DNA from: Marinoscillum luteum
GTDB taxonomy: Bacteria; Bacteroidota; Bacteroidia; Cytophagales; Cyclobacteriaceae
NCBI RefSeq assembly: GCF_044005705.1
Contig: NZ_JBIPKE010000017.1
Coordinates: 434,001-498,000, forward strand
Direction: 5' to 3'
Length of the DNA: 64,000 nucleotides
Shown: piece by piece, positions 36,486 through 44,399 of the stretch
Layout of the letters: each line of letters opens with the position of its first letter
Position numbering within the stretch: the stretch's first letter is position 1
Translations under genes and position numbers: made by a program
The notes under the pieces: generated by a model
Told to the model about the DNA's origin: nothing
Database searches by the model: none
What the model saw: the letters and a program-made list of their open reading frames with translations, nothing else

Positions 36486-36781
36486 AGCAGTTGTCCTTTT
36501 AACGCTTCCTGATAAATATGGTCTTGCTCATCGGGTGCACTCGCCGATCTCACGATTACGTCAATTTTCTGATCTCCTATTAATTGTTTGACTCTGGCTT
36601 TAAAGGTGAGTTTTTTCGTGAGGAGCTGTGTGGGATCATTCGTTCGGATTAGTAAATCCAGATCACCACCTTTCGTATCATTGGAGACCCGTGATCCAAA
36701 GAGGTATACCTCGCAGGAATTGCCAAAAATGGATTTGGCGGTTTTTTTGATGTGAGCAATATCCGAATTTGAGACTCTCAT
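36482..36781 (-). CDS. MNT-type nucleotidyltransferase domain protein
   Basis: The 99-residue protein is a minimal nucleotidyltransferase with YLFGSRVSNDTKGGDLDLLI, that is GS-x10-D-x-D, and the third aspartate in DQKIDVIV. MNT proteins pair with HEPN proteins as toxin-antitoxin modules in which MNT modifies and silences the HEPN toxin. Here the partner gene downstream appears truncated, so the pair may be defunct. It is convergent with hslV and close to the LemA gene on the same strand. Confidence 0.85.
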   Translation of the reverse strand: MRVSNSDIAHIKKTAKSIFGNSCEVYLFGSRVSNDTKGGDLDLLIRTNDPTQLLTKKLTFKARVKQLIGDQKIDVIVRSASAPDEQDHIYQEALKGQLL

Positions 36782-36810
36782 GGATTCAAAGATAGATATT
36801 TGATTTGGTC

Positions 36811-36851
36811 AAAAAAGAAGAGCCCGGTTGATCATGAAACCACCCGAGCTC
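36811..36851 (-). terminator. Possible terminator after the lemA gene
   Basis: On the minus strand GAGC and GGTT pair with GCTC and AACC in an imperfect hairpin (36820-36851), followed by a T-rich run (36811-36819). It sits 14 bases past the lemA stop. Confidence 0.45.
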
Positions 36852-36864
36852 AATGCACTAGACC

Positions 36865-37455
36865 TTAAAACTGTACCTCAGGCGCTTTTTCGGCACCTTC
36901 ATCGGCGGCAAACAATGCCTTGCGCTCAAAGCCTGCCCAGCCCGAAATGAAATTATTGGGAAACACCCGGATAAATGTGTTGTAGTCCTGAGCGGTTTCA
37001 TTAAACCTTTTTCTGGCTACGGCTATACGGTTTTCTGTACCTTCCAGCTGTGCTTGCAGCTCCAGAAAGTTCTGATTAGACTTCAGGTCGGGGTATTTCT
37101 CCACGGTGACCAGCAGTCTGGAGAGTGCAGAATTTAGCTGACCCTGGGCTGCCTGAAACTGTTGCATGTTTTCCGCAGTAAGATTGTTGGCATCCAGGTT
37201 AATGCTGGAGGCTTTGGATCGGGCTTCCGTCACACCTATGAGTACATCCTGCTCCTGTTGAGCAAATCCCTTTACAGTATTGACCAGGTTGGGGATGAGA
37301 TCACTTCGACGCTGATATTGGGTTTCCACATTGGACCACTCAGTATTGACAGCCTCTTCTTTGGTGACCATGGAGTTGTACTTACCGGAAAAGAAGTTGT
37401 AGATGAGAAAAACCGCCACAATGATGACGATAATGGTTATCCATTTTTTATTCAT
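36865..37455 (-). CDS. lemA: LemA family protein
   Basis: The 196-residue protein has an N-terminal membrane anchor (about residues 5-22) and the LemA signature: YNSMVTKEEAVNTEWSNVETQYQRRSDLIPNLVNTVKGF in sequence, then ARKRFNETAQDYNTFIRVFPNNF near 145. Family members are long helical hairpins exposed outside the cytoplasmic membrane and often neighbour TPM-domain genes, as here, where two TPM genes are divergent from it. The molecular role is unknown. Confidence 0.94.
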   Translation of the reverse strand: MNKKWITIIVIIVAVFLIYNFFSGKYNSMVTKEEAVNTEWSNVETQYQRRSDLIPNLVNTVKGFAQQEQDVLIGVTEARSKASSINLDANNLTAENMQQFQAAQGQLNSALSRLLVTVEKYPDLKSNQNFLELQAQLEGTENRIAVARKRFNETAQDYNTFIRVFPNNFISGWAGFERKALFAADEGAEKAPEVQF

Positions 37456-37520
37456 GGTGTTTCAATTTAATTTTTGAATTGTGTTGACTAAGTTACAAGG
37501 ATAAGAGAACAAACGACATT

Positions 37521-38399
37521 GTGAAAATTCGGATACTGATACCTCTATTTATTTTTCTTTCATTGTGTGCATGGTCACAGGATGTAGCCCTGCCGGACCT
37601 GACCCGGCGAGTAACGGACCTTACGGGCACGCTCACCCCGGCTGAGCAGAGTAGCCTGGAGCAGAAGCTCTTGAACTATGAAAATACGAAAGGCAGCCAG
37701 GTAGTGGTGGTGCTGATCCCCACCACAGGTGAGGAGACCATCGAGCAATACAGCATTCGCCTGGGAGAGGCGTGGAAAATAGGCAGACAGGGCGCAGATG
37801 ATGGCGTGATCATGCTCTTTGCCATGACTGATAGAAAAATGCGGATAGAGGTGGGCTATGGTCTGGAGGGAGCGCTTACGGATGCACTTTCCAAGCGCAT
37901 CATTATCAACGTCATTACACCGGAGTTTCGGTCCGGACATTTTTATAAAGGGATCGACAGTGGTGTGGATGTAGTGATCAGCGCCATTATGGGTGAAGAA
38001 CTGCCTCCGGCAGTGAAGCGGCGATCCACCAACAGCACTTCGTCCAAAAGCTGGGTGCTTCCCGTGCTGGTTTTAGGCTTTATTTTCACCGGAATACTCA
38101 AAACTGTACTGACCAAAAAACTGGGCAAGGGCAAAGCCACTGGCCTGAGCGCGGTGATTGTGTTTATTCTTGGCTGGCTTCTCATCGGGCTGGCGGCAGG
38201 GATATTCATCGCCATCATCGTGGCCATCTTCATGAGTGTACCGTCCAATGGTGGTAGAGGGGGTCGTGGTGGCGGCGGCATGTACTGGGGCGGAGGTTTC
38301 GGTGGCGGTGGCGGCTACTCTGGTGGAGGCGGCGGCTTTGGCGGGTTCTCCGGTGGAGGCGGCGGTTTCGGTGGCGGTGGTGCTTCTGGTGGGTGGTAA
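37521..38399 (+). CDS. TPM domain protein, YgcG type, with glycine-rich tail
   Basis: This 292-residue protein starts at a GTG, has a signal peptide (about 1-19, ending AWSQ), a TPM domain (about 25-150, with DLTGTLTPAEQSSLEQKL and MRIEVGYGLEGALTDALS), one or two transmembrane helices (about 175-245) and a C-terminal glycine-rich tail (from about 248). TPM domains are known as thylakoid/photosystem II repair-like phosphatase folds, with no established bacterial role. The Gly-rich tail is usual in this family. It pairs with the downstream TPM gene 15 bases later and lies divergent from lemA. Confidence 0.9.
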   Translation: MKIRILIPLFIFLSLCAWSQDVALPDLTRRVTDLTGTLTPAEQSSLEQKLLNYENTKGSQVVVVLIPTTGEETIEQYSIRLGEAWKIGRQGADDGVIMLFAMTDRKMRIEVGYGLEGALTDALSKRIIINVITPEFRSGHFYKGIDSGVDVVISAIMGEELPPAVKRRSTNSTSSKSWVLPVLVLGFIFTGILKTVLTKKLGKGKATGLSAVIVFILGWLLIGLAAGIFIAIIVAIFMSVPSNGGRGGRGGGGMYWGGGFGGGGGYSGGGGGFGGFSGGGGGFGGGGASGGW

Positions 38400-38414
38400 T
38401 ATTAAAACAGAACA

Positions 38415-39068
38415 ATGGCTAAGAAATATACTTTTACAGAATCAGAAAAGCAGCAGGTAGAGCAGGCCGTGAAAGACCTGGAAACGGTCTCCTGTGGGGA
38501 AATAGTGCCCTATTTTGTGGGATCAAGTGATGACTATGCCGAAGCTTCTTGGTACGTGAGTACTTTGCTGTCGGGGTTCACCCTGGTGCTGGTAGGCGTA
38601 CTTTCCTACACATGGATGCTGCCGTTTCGCATCACCCCCATGGAGGTGGCCATCGTGGCTTTTGTGGCTTTGGTGATTGGCTTTTTGTTTCCCCTCCTCT
38701 TTCCCCAGGCCAAGCGCTGGATCATACCTAAGGAGCGACAGGCTCAGCGGGTACGCCAAAGGGCGCTGGAGGCATTTTTGAATGAGAAAGTGTTTGAGAC
38801 AGAGGAGCGGGTGGGGATACTGATATTCGTGAGCCGCCAAGAGCACATGGTGCTGGTGCTGGGTGATGAGGGCATTAGCCGAAAAGTACAGACCGCCGAC
38901 TGGCAGACGGTGGTGGACGAGGTGGTCATGGGCGTGAAGGCCAACCAAATTGGGGAAGGATTGGTAAAAGCCATCGGTATTTGTAAGGAGCTGCTCCTCA
39001 AAAATGGTTTTGTCCGAAAGTCTACCGACACCAACGAGTTGGATGATGGGCTGAGGATAGAGGACTGA
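38415..39068 (+). CDS. TPM domain membrane protein
   Basis: The 217-residue protein starts with a soluble segment (residues 1-43, QVEQAVKDLETVSCGEIVPYFV), has two close transmembrane helices (about 50-73 and 78-95) and a C-terminal TPM-like part (EERVGILIFVSRQEHMVLVLGDEGI, about 135-200). It belongs to the same family as the preceding gene but is organised differently. LemA with two TPM proteins is a common neighbourhood and suggests a shared envelope function. Confidence 0.85.
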   Translation: MAKKYTFTESEKQQVEQAVKDLETVSCGEIVPYFVGSSDDYAEASWYVSTLLSGFTLVLVGVLSYTWMLPFRITPMEVAIVAFVALVIGFLFPLLFPQAKRWIIPKERQAQRVRQRALEAFLNEKVFETEERVGILIFVSRQEHMVLVLGDEGISRKVQTADWQTVVDEVVMGVKANQIGEGLVKAIGICKELLLKNGFVRKSTDTNELDDGLRIED

Positions 39069-39094
39069 CCAAACTAAATCTACTTATTTCAGGG

Positions 39095-39140
39095 GTGAAA
39101 ATGTCTGATGCTTCGACGGAGCTCAGCATGACATTTTCAC
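39095..39140. repeat. REP-like palindromic repeat, type A, copy 1
   Basis: GTGAAAATGTC (39095-39105) and its exact reverse complement (39130-39140) flank a 24-base core containing CTTCGACGGAGCTCAG (39111-39126). A second copy lies at 39977-40018 with one difference over 42 bases. The core is the reverse complement of the core in the type B repeats nearby. Confidence 0.85.
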
Positions 39141-39155
39141 AGCAAAGTGTCTTTG

Positions 39156-39197
39156 GGCATTGTCACACTTAGCTCCATCGAAGAGTAAGACAATGCC
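39156..39197. repeat. REP-like palindromic repeat, type B, copy 1
   Basis: GGCATTGTC (39156-39164) and GACAATGCC (39189-39197) are inverted arms around a degenerate core (39168-39183). It matches the copy at 40094-40135 at 39 of 42 bases. Together with type A copy 1 it fills most of the 313-base gap between the TPM gene and the DUF433 gene; I see no gene in the rest of that gap. Confidence 0.8.
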
Positions 39198-39381
39198 TAT
39201 ACAATCGCCCCGTCTTACCGAAAGCCATTCACCAGATGAGATTTCCGCCTGCGCGGGAATGACGCAACTCAACGGAAGTGCCTTCATCAACGCCCTCTAG
39301 GTCTCGATTGATGAAACTTTGCACTAAACATTCGGTTTACATGCTTACAATTGACTTGAGCAAATGATGTATATTTAACCT

Positions 39382-39603
39382 ATGGATTATAGACAGTTTT
39401 TGGAAATCCGAGCGGACAAACGATTTGGGAAGCCCTGCATTATAGGAACCAGAATTTCGGTTTATGATGTGTTGAACTGGCTGTCGAACGGAATGAGCCG
39501 TGAAGACATCAAATCTGATTTCGAAGAATTGACTGACGAAATGATTGACGCTTGCCTGGCTTATGCCGCCGATAAGGAAAGGAGACTAATTTCAGTTCAG
39601 TGA
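39382..39603 (+). CDS. DUF433 antitoxin-like protein
   Basis: The 73-residue protein matches DUF433: RFGKPCIIGTRISVYDVLNWLSNGMSREDI in sequence, then DACLAYAADKE. DUF433 proteins have a helix-turn-helix-like fold and act as presumed antitoxins for PIN-like DUF5615 toxins. Its stop overlaps the GTG start of the toxin gene by four bases (GTGA), the typical coupled arrangement. The pair is flanked on each side by matching REP-like repeats. Confidence 0.88.
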   Translation: MDYRQFLEIRADKRFGKPCIIGTRISVYDVLNWLSNGMSREDIKSDFEELTDEMIDACLAYAADKERRLISVQ

Positions 39604-39941
39604 CCTTATTATTTGATCAGAACATCTCACCCAGAATTCTTAGAGCGCTCCCTCCAGAGTTTTCAAATTGCCAGCAGGTGAGATTTGTTGGATTAGAAAA
39701 TTCATCTGATTTTGAGATCTTCCAATATGCCCGGGAGAATCATTTTGCCATAGTGACTTTTGACTCAGATTTTGTGGACCTCAATGCCATGCACGGAGCA
39801 CCTCCAAAGGTCATTTACCTGAATACTGGTAATCTTACCACCAAGAATATTTCTGAACTTATCATTAGCAACATACTGAGAATCACCCATTATTTGGGTT
39901 CAGAATCTGATGACATTCTGGAGCTCATAAAGGCTTCTTAA
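39600..39941 (+). CDS. DUF5615 PIN-like toxin
   Basis: The 113-residue protein begins at GTG with LLFDQNISPRILRALPPEF and contains FAIVTFDSDFVDLNAMHGAPPKVIYLNTGN, the DUF5615 pattern of acidic residues (D5, D55, D57 and D60 by rough position) in a Mut7-C/PIN-like nuclease fold. It is expected to be an RNase toxin held by the upstream DUF433 partner. No catalytic loss is apparent. Confidence 0.87.
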   Translation: MTLLFDQNISPRILRALPPEFSNCQQVRFVGLENSSDFEIFQYARENHFAIVTFDSDFVDLNAMHGAPPKVIYLNTGNLTTKNISELIISNILRITHYLGSESDDILELIKAS

Positions 39942-39976
39942 CCTCTTCTCCTGGGTGGATAAAAGAGAGCTTCCCA

Positions 39977-40018
39977 GAAAATGTCTGATGCTTCGACGGA
40001 GCTCAGCATGACCTTTTC
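39977..40018. repeat. REP-like palindromic repeat, type A, copy 2
   Basis: This copy matches 39097-39138 at 41 of 42 bases, in the same orientation, the sole change being in the right arm. The two copies are 880 bases apart and bracket the DUF433/DUF5615 pair. Confidence 0.85.
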
Positions 40019-40093
40019 AATCGACGTGGCGCTGGGCATTATCACGCTGAGCCCGGTATTGTTATCTGATCTCGGCATTGTTATTTCGAGCTC

Positions 40094-40135
40094 GGCATTG
40101 TCACTCTGAGCTCCGTCGAAGAGTAAGACAATGCC
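40094..40135. repeat. REP-like palindromic repeat, type B, copy 2
   Basis: GGCATTGTC and GACAATGCC enclose nested arms ACTCT and AGAGT around CTGAGCTCCGTCGAAG (40106-40121), which is the exact reverse complement of the type A core. Partial copies start at 40035 and 40074, giving a short tandem decay series. Confidence 0.85.
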
Positions 40136-40214
40136 ATCAACCTACCTGATGGTTCGATAGACTCACCTTCGTAGATGGGAAGACAGTGCATAAACTCCCT
40201 CGTGGAAAAGTGCT

Positions 40215-40275
40215 GCAGGAGAGGTCATAAGTCGCGCAGGAAGGATCATAAGTCATGCAGGAAGGGTAAAAGATA
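40215..40275. repeat. 21-base imperfect tandem repeat with GCAGG
   Basis: Three units begin with GCAGGA at 40215, 40236 and 40257, a 21-base period; the first two share 17 of 19 bases (GCAGGAGAGGTCATAAGTC and GCAGGAAGGATCATAAGTC). Further GCAGG words follow irregularly to about 40385. Confidence 0.7.
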
Positions 40276-40555
40276 CTGAGGGACGAAATAAAATTCCGCA
40301 GGGAGAGGCCCGTCTCCCGCAGGGCGAAATATTATTTCGCAGGCCTCATTATCAACAGCGCAGGACGGGCTCCAAACCCTGCAGGGAAACCCGGGAAGGC
40401 GCAGCGCGCCAGCGCACCAAAGTTTACATCTGGCAAATCCTCCAGGGTTTTCAAAATGCTTGACTCGTAGTGGTTATATGGCTAGCTTGGGGTGATACTA
40501 TTAGTAAGTATGTGGAACTTTGTTTCATATATTCAGATGTTGTAAGCCATATGAA

Positions 40556-41230
40556 ATGACGGAGACTGAGATTAAGAAAAACTTCTTGAACTGCATGGGT
40601 AACGAACTTGGAACATCGTTTTTTGCGATGTACAAGGAACTCATTTGGACATCAAAAAAATGGGAAGAATATCAAGACTTGTTTACAACCAACTCTGAAC
40701 GAATTAAGATTGTCAATCAATCTGCACCACTCTTTTTCTCAATAATTATGGACTCGCTAGAAAATGATATTCTTTTGTCTATTTCTAGATTAACCGATCC
40801 TCTAACGACTGGAAAATTTAAAAACGCCTCACTAAGGCGCGCATTGCCTGAAGTATCTGATGAAGCAACTAGGGAGAAGTTAACCTCCCAAATAGATTCC
40901 TTGGAAACAATAGTTAAAACTATACGAGAAAAACGGAACAAGAATATCTCGCATATTGACTTTGACCATCTTTTTCAAATCCCATCAGATTCAATAGTTG
41001 TGGTTAAATACACTGAAATTGAAGATGCATTGAATCAAATTCAAAAAATTTTCAATCAAATCGAACAGCATTTTTGTAAGTCCTCAATAGTATTCGAATG
41101 CTTCCCAAGTATGGGAGGAGCTTATGAACTCCTCAGACTTTTGGATCAGGGATTGCAATTTGATGAGGCAGTTCAACTGCAAAGGGGGAAATCACCTATC
41201 ACGATAACTCCATCTAAAAAGGAAATCTAG
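40556..41230 (+). CDS. HEPN/AbiU2-like domain protein
   Basis: The ATG at 40556 gives 224 residues. The pattern WTSKKWEEYQDLF, SAPLFFSIIMDSLENDILL and SRLTDPLTTGKFKN resembles the HEPN AbiU2-type domain, and REKRNKNISHID fits the R-x4-6-H motif of HEPN ribonucleases. AbiU2 relatives are linked to phage abortive infection; that is inference here. The gene is clearly AT-richer than its neighbours, uses many AAA and ATT codons and lies beyond the repeat patch, which hints at transfer. It is followed three bases later by a small membrane protein. The family call is by eye. Confidence 0.65.
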   Translation: MTETEIKKNFLNCMGNELGTSFFAMYKELIWTSKKWEEYQDLFTTNSERIKIVNQSAPLFFSIIMDSLENDILLSISRLTDPLTTGKFKNASLRRALPEVSDEATREKLTSQIDSLETIVKTIREKRNKNISHIDFDHLFQIPSDSIVVVKYTEIEDALNQIQKIFNQIEQHFCKSSIVFECFPSMGGAYELLRLLDQGLQFDEAVQLQRGKSPITITPSKKEI

Positions 41231-41233
41231 GTC

Positions 41234-41659
41234 ATGAGCAGATCAAAATCTTTTTTACAACGAAATACCTTGAACGGGAGATCCACTATACGGACGAACC
41301 TGATCGCAACCTTAACCTTAGCCACTATTCTCATCGGTTTACTACTTTTTTACTGGAGTGAAAAACGCCGTGAGCAAGTGCTTGAATGGTATTGTGGAGA
41401 TTTTGGGACCTATGGTAAGACCCTTGTTCTTTTCAAGAATAACACTTTTAGCTTTACTTATTTTGGATGTAACTACAACGGAGGCTCGTTGAAGGGTAAT
41501 TGGTCTATCGACGGTAATTTCCTGTTATTAGACCCAGAGATTGATGATGAACTGCTGGATACAAAGTATCTCAAAACGGAGGTTGACTTGGAGCCTGTGA
41601 GTTTGGACAGTGAAAAATTTACGATTTGCAAACAGTATCATGAAGGCATACGAATATGA
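41234..41659 (+). CDS. Small membrane-anchored protein of unknown function
   Basis: The 141-residue protein has a basic N-terminus, one transmembrane helix (about residues 23-42, LIATLTLATILIGLLLFYW) and a C-terminal region that reads like a small beta domain (TLVLFKNNTFSFTYFGCNY, then LKGNWSIDGNFLLLDPEID). The latter resembles lipocalin-like or DUF-type 'stress sensor' folds seen in Bacteroidota, but I cannot name a family. It is three bases after the HEPN/AbiU2-like gene and probably in the same operon. Confidence 0.6.
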   Translation: MSRSKSFLQRNTLNGRSTIRTNLIATLTLATILIGLLLFYWSEKRREQVLEWYCGDFGTYGKTLVLFKNNTFSFTYFGCNYNGGSLKGNWSIDGNFLLLDPEIDDELLDTKYLKTEVDLEPVSLDSEKFTICKQYHEGIRI

Positions 41660-41704
41660 GCAGAGAGAATGCAGTGACTTTCTTCTTACCTCCACCAACT
41701 CCCC

Positions 41705-41745
41705 TAAAAAAAACAAGGCGCTCAACCGAAATTGAGCGCCTTGTT
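41705..41745 (-). terminator. Terminator after the endonuclease gene
   Basis: AACAAGGCGCTCAA (41712-41725) pairs perfectly with TTGAGCGCCTTGTT (41732-41745) over a six-base loop. On the minus strand it is followed by a T run (41706-41713), so it ends the endonuclease transcript; it can also stop the small membrane protein's operon from the other side. Confidence 0.9.
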
Positions 41746-41765
41746 GGTAATGGGGTCTGATCTCC

Positions 41766-44135
41766 TTACTCCACGATCAGCTTGCCTTTGAAGGTCTCCC
41801 CACCGCCTGTGACGGTGATAAAGTAAAACCTGCTACCGAACGTGCCGGTCTTGATCTGTGTGGTCAGGAAGCCATTGGCGGGCTTGCGAGTGTCGGTAAA
41901 GACAATCCTGCCATTCAGGTCGCTGATTTGTATCTGCAGGTAGTCTTCGGTCTTCACTTTCAGGTGTAGGTTCACAAAGTCCGCCGCAGGGTTGGGGTAG
42001 AGCTCCGTGGTGAAGGTGGTCGTTTCCTGTACCTCAGCGATCCTGCTGCCACTGGCAGCGATGGTCACGGCATAGTCTTCCACTTCGCCATAGCTGAAGG
42101 CCTCGCACGAGGTAGGTGCGCCATTGTACTTCATGCTCACCCGCATGGTGGTAATCCCCTCGGAGGCCGAGGTGGGGATGGTGATGCTGCCTGTGGTGGT
42201 AGATTGTATCGGTCCGGTGCTGAAGAGCTCTTCTCCGGCATCTGCAAAGTCCCCATCACGGTTCAGGTCCACCCATATTTTGACGTACTCATCATATACC
42301 CCGGATGGGAAAGCAGGTGTCAGGCTGAAGGAATAGGATTGTCCTTTGGCCACCGTGGTAGAGAGGCTGGTGTAGTTGCCATAACCACCGTCGTTGCCGC
42401 TGGAGTTGCTGATAGCCCCCAGGCTAAAGCTGGAAATGTACTCATAGGATGAGTTGTTGCCCTGAGAGGAGCAGTACCCTGTGGGCATGGTGCCACCTGT
42501 GCCGCCACCTCCTCCGCCGGAGCTACCGCCGGTGAGCAACCCCACATTGTCAAAATCGTCTTGTGCCAAAGTGGTCCATTCTGCGGTGCTGTAGGTGGAC
42601 GAAGGGCCAGCCACGGTAGCTTTTCTTTGTAGAGTGACATTCTGTGCAAAGTTGCCCGAGCCGCCACTGAATGTACCGACAATATCCGTGAGCACATCAT
42701 TCTCAAACAGCCCCACAGGATCATTGCCGTTGAAAGTCATCACAGAGCTCGAGGTGGTGAGGTCTGCCTTGGCCAGCAGGGTGCTGCCCGCACTGCTGTA
42801 CACGATCACATACACACTCTGAGCGGGGAGCGTACCACTCAGACTGAGGGGAGAAGACCAGGAGCCTGCTCCGTTGGTTTGCTTCTTCAGGGTGTAGGCA
42901 GACAGGTCTACAGAGGTAGAGCCTATGTTGGCAATCTCAATGGCTTTGTTGTTGGAAGAGCCTTCCACATACTCGGAGATGATTACCGTGCCGGTGGAGC
43001 CACCACCGCCTCCTCCGCCACCACCCCCAATGGTGAAGGACTTGGTCTCTGAGGAAGTAAACTGTCCGCCACTGGCGAGTGTGCCCGCCGATGAGGTCCA
43101 TTCATAAGATCCTGATCCGTAGCTGCAGCAGATACCATCGCCATACTGATCGTTGATGGTGAAGTCATAAGTACCATCAGCGAGGCAGAGGCTCTCCACA
43201 TGAGCCGTGTTAGCAGCTGTGTAGCCACTTCCTGAGGCCACGGTGCTGCCATCCTTGGTCAGTGTCCAGGAGGTTTCTGCGGGGTAGTTGTCGGTCACGA
43301 GGGTGAAGGTCACTTCAGTGTCGGCACAGCTCCCGCCGCCACCACCGCCACCACCTCCGGAACCCCAGATAGAGGCCACGTATTCCGGGTGGTCAATGAA
43401 TGGGTTTCTGTTTCCCTGATAGCTGAAAATGGCGTCATTTCTGTCCATTTCCAGAGTGGTCACAGGATCTTGCTCGTGCCACAGCAGCAGCACCGAAAGT
43501 TTTCCGTGAAAGGGCGTCTTGTCGGTGTTGGAGAGAATCTCTTCGGTGAGCTCCAGGTCGGGCTCGCCGTTTTCTCCTTCGTAGCGGGTGGCCATGTAAA
43601 AGATCATTCTGGCCACATCACCTTTCACCTCATCACCGGGATACCAGGTGTAGTCGGTTCCCGATTTGGCAGGTGTAGGGCCGGAGTAGTTGCCTGATCC
43701 GTCTATGTACTGTGTGCCGCCCTCATCAAAGGCCCTGTTGTTTCTGGCGGAGTTGGTGGAGACATCTTCCGCACGGATGTGGTGGATGTCGGTACCCGGC
43801 CCCATGGTGGTGCCAAAGTCTCCCCGTGATTTGGCCCAGACGTGCTCGCGGTTCCATCCGGCTCCACCGGCATATTCAGCGGCAGCGTCCATGGAGAAGC
43901 GCGAGTAGATGCCCATTACATTATTAGGATTGTTGGGATCCACATCAGTGACCTTCAGCAGGTCCCATACATTGGCATAGCTATATTCCGTATGACCATC
44001 GATGATGTCGTTCAGGGCAGATTTCAAAGCTTCCCCGGACAGTCCGTTTGCTGAGTTGTAATATCCGGCCGGAGCTTGCGCCCCCGCGGTGAATACAATG
44101 AGCAGTAGCAATAAGAGTGAGTAGGTTTTTTTCAT
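41766..44135 (-). CDS. Secreted endonuclease I with lamin-tail, GEVED and T9SS sorting domain
   Basis: This 789-residue protein starts with a signal peptide (about 1-19). An endonuclease I (NucM/EndA) domain follows (about 20-255) with NREHVWAKSRGDFG and TDIHHIRAEDVSTNSARNN. A Gly-rich linker leads to a beta domain with paired cysteines (DQYGDGICCSYGSG, about 270-370), a second Gly linker to a lamin-tail domain (VIISEYVEGSSNNKAIEIAN, about 380-490), then a GEVED domain (about 560-690) and a C-terminal T9SS tail (ELYPNPAADFVNLHL, about 710-789). It should be exported by T9SS and digest extracellular nucleic acid. Confidence 0.93.
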   Translation of the reverse strand: MKKTYSLLLLLLIVFTAGAQAPAGYYNSANGLSGEALKSALNDIIDGHTEYSYANVWDLLKVTDVDPNNPNNVMGIYSRFSMDAAAEYAGGAGWNREHVWAKSRGDFGTTMGPGTDIHHIRAEDVSTNSARNNRAFDEGGTQYIDGSGNYSGPTPAKSGTDYTWYPGDEVKGDVARMIFYMATRYEGENGEPDLELTEEILSNTDKTPFHGKLSVLLLWHEQDPVTTLEMDRNDAIFSYQGNRNPFIDHPEYVASIWGSGGGGGGGGGSCADTEVTFTLVTDNYPAETSWTLTKDGSTVASGSGYTAANTAHVESLCLADGTYDFTINDQYGDGICCSYGSGSYEWTSSAGTLASGGQFTSSETKSFTIGGGGGGGGGGSTGTVIISEYVEGSSNNKAIEIANIGSTSVDLSAYTLKKQTNGAGSWSSPLSLSGTLPAQSVYVIVYSSAGSTLLAKADLTTSSSVMTFNGNDPVGLFENDVLTDIVGTFSGGSGNFAQNVTLQRKATVAGPSSTYSTAEWTTLAQDDFDNVGLLTGGSSGGGGGGTGGTMPTGYCSSQGNNSSYEYISSFSLGAISNSSGNDGGYGNYTSLSTTVAKGQSYSFSLTPAFPSGVYDEYVKIWVDLNRDGDFADAGEELFSTGPIQSTTTGSITIPTSASEGITTMRVSMKYNGAPTSCEAFSYGEVEDYAVTIAASGSRIAEVQETTTFTTELYPNPAADFVNLHLKVKTEDYLQIQISDLNGRIVFTDTRKPANGFLTTQIKTGTFGSRFYFITVTGGGETFKGKLIVE

Positions 44136-44399
44136 GATACGTTTTGAATTAGGTTCCTCTAATATACCCTGAACCCGTACCTTTTGCGATTACAATATCC
44201 GGGCAGTAGTAAGCTGTAAAAGTGCCCTTTGGAAAGAGATAGATAAGAAAGTAGATGTTGTGTGAATGTTAAGATTTCGGAATAGATGGGCCATATGTGC
44301 TAAAAAAGCTCTTATTTAGGGTTGTCAACTGTGGGGCTGCGTACGGCATTGCAGATACAGCATCCATGGATTAGTAAAGTCGGATTCAACCAGCGGATA

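Larger units (their letters stand above)
39942..40555. other. Gene-free region with REP-like and GCAGG-rich repeats
   Basis: I see no convincing gene in these 614 bases. They hold the second type A repeat (39977-40018), partial type B starts at 40035 and 40074, the second full type B repeat (40094-40135), then a patch rich in GCAGG (40215-40410) with short hairpins such as GCGAAAT-ATT-ATTTCGC (40324-40340). The final 100 bases before the HEPN gene turn AT-richer and may contain its promoter. Confidence 0.7.

Noticed and set aside
40215..40275. A possible CRISPR-like array
   Set aside because: Repeats are only 21 bases with two-base gaps, not repeats separated by unique spacers, and no cas gene is present.
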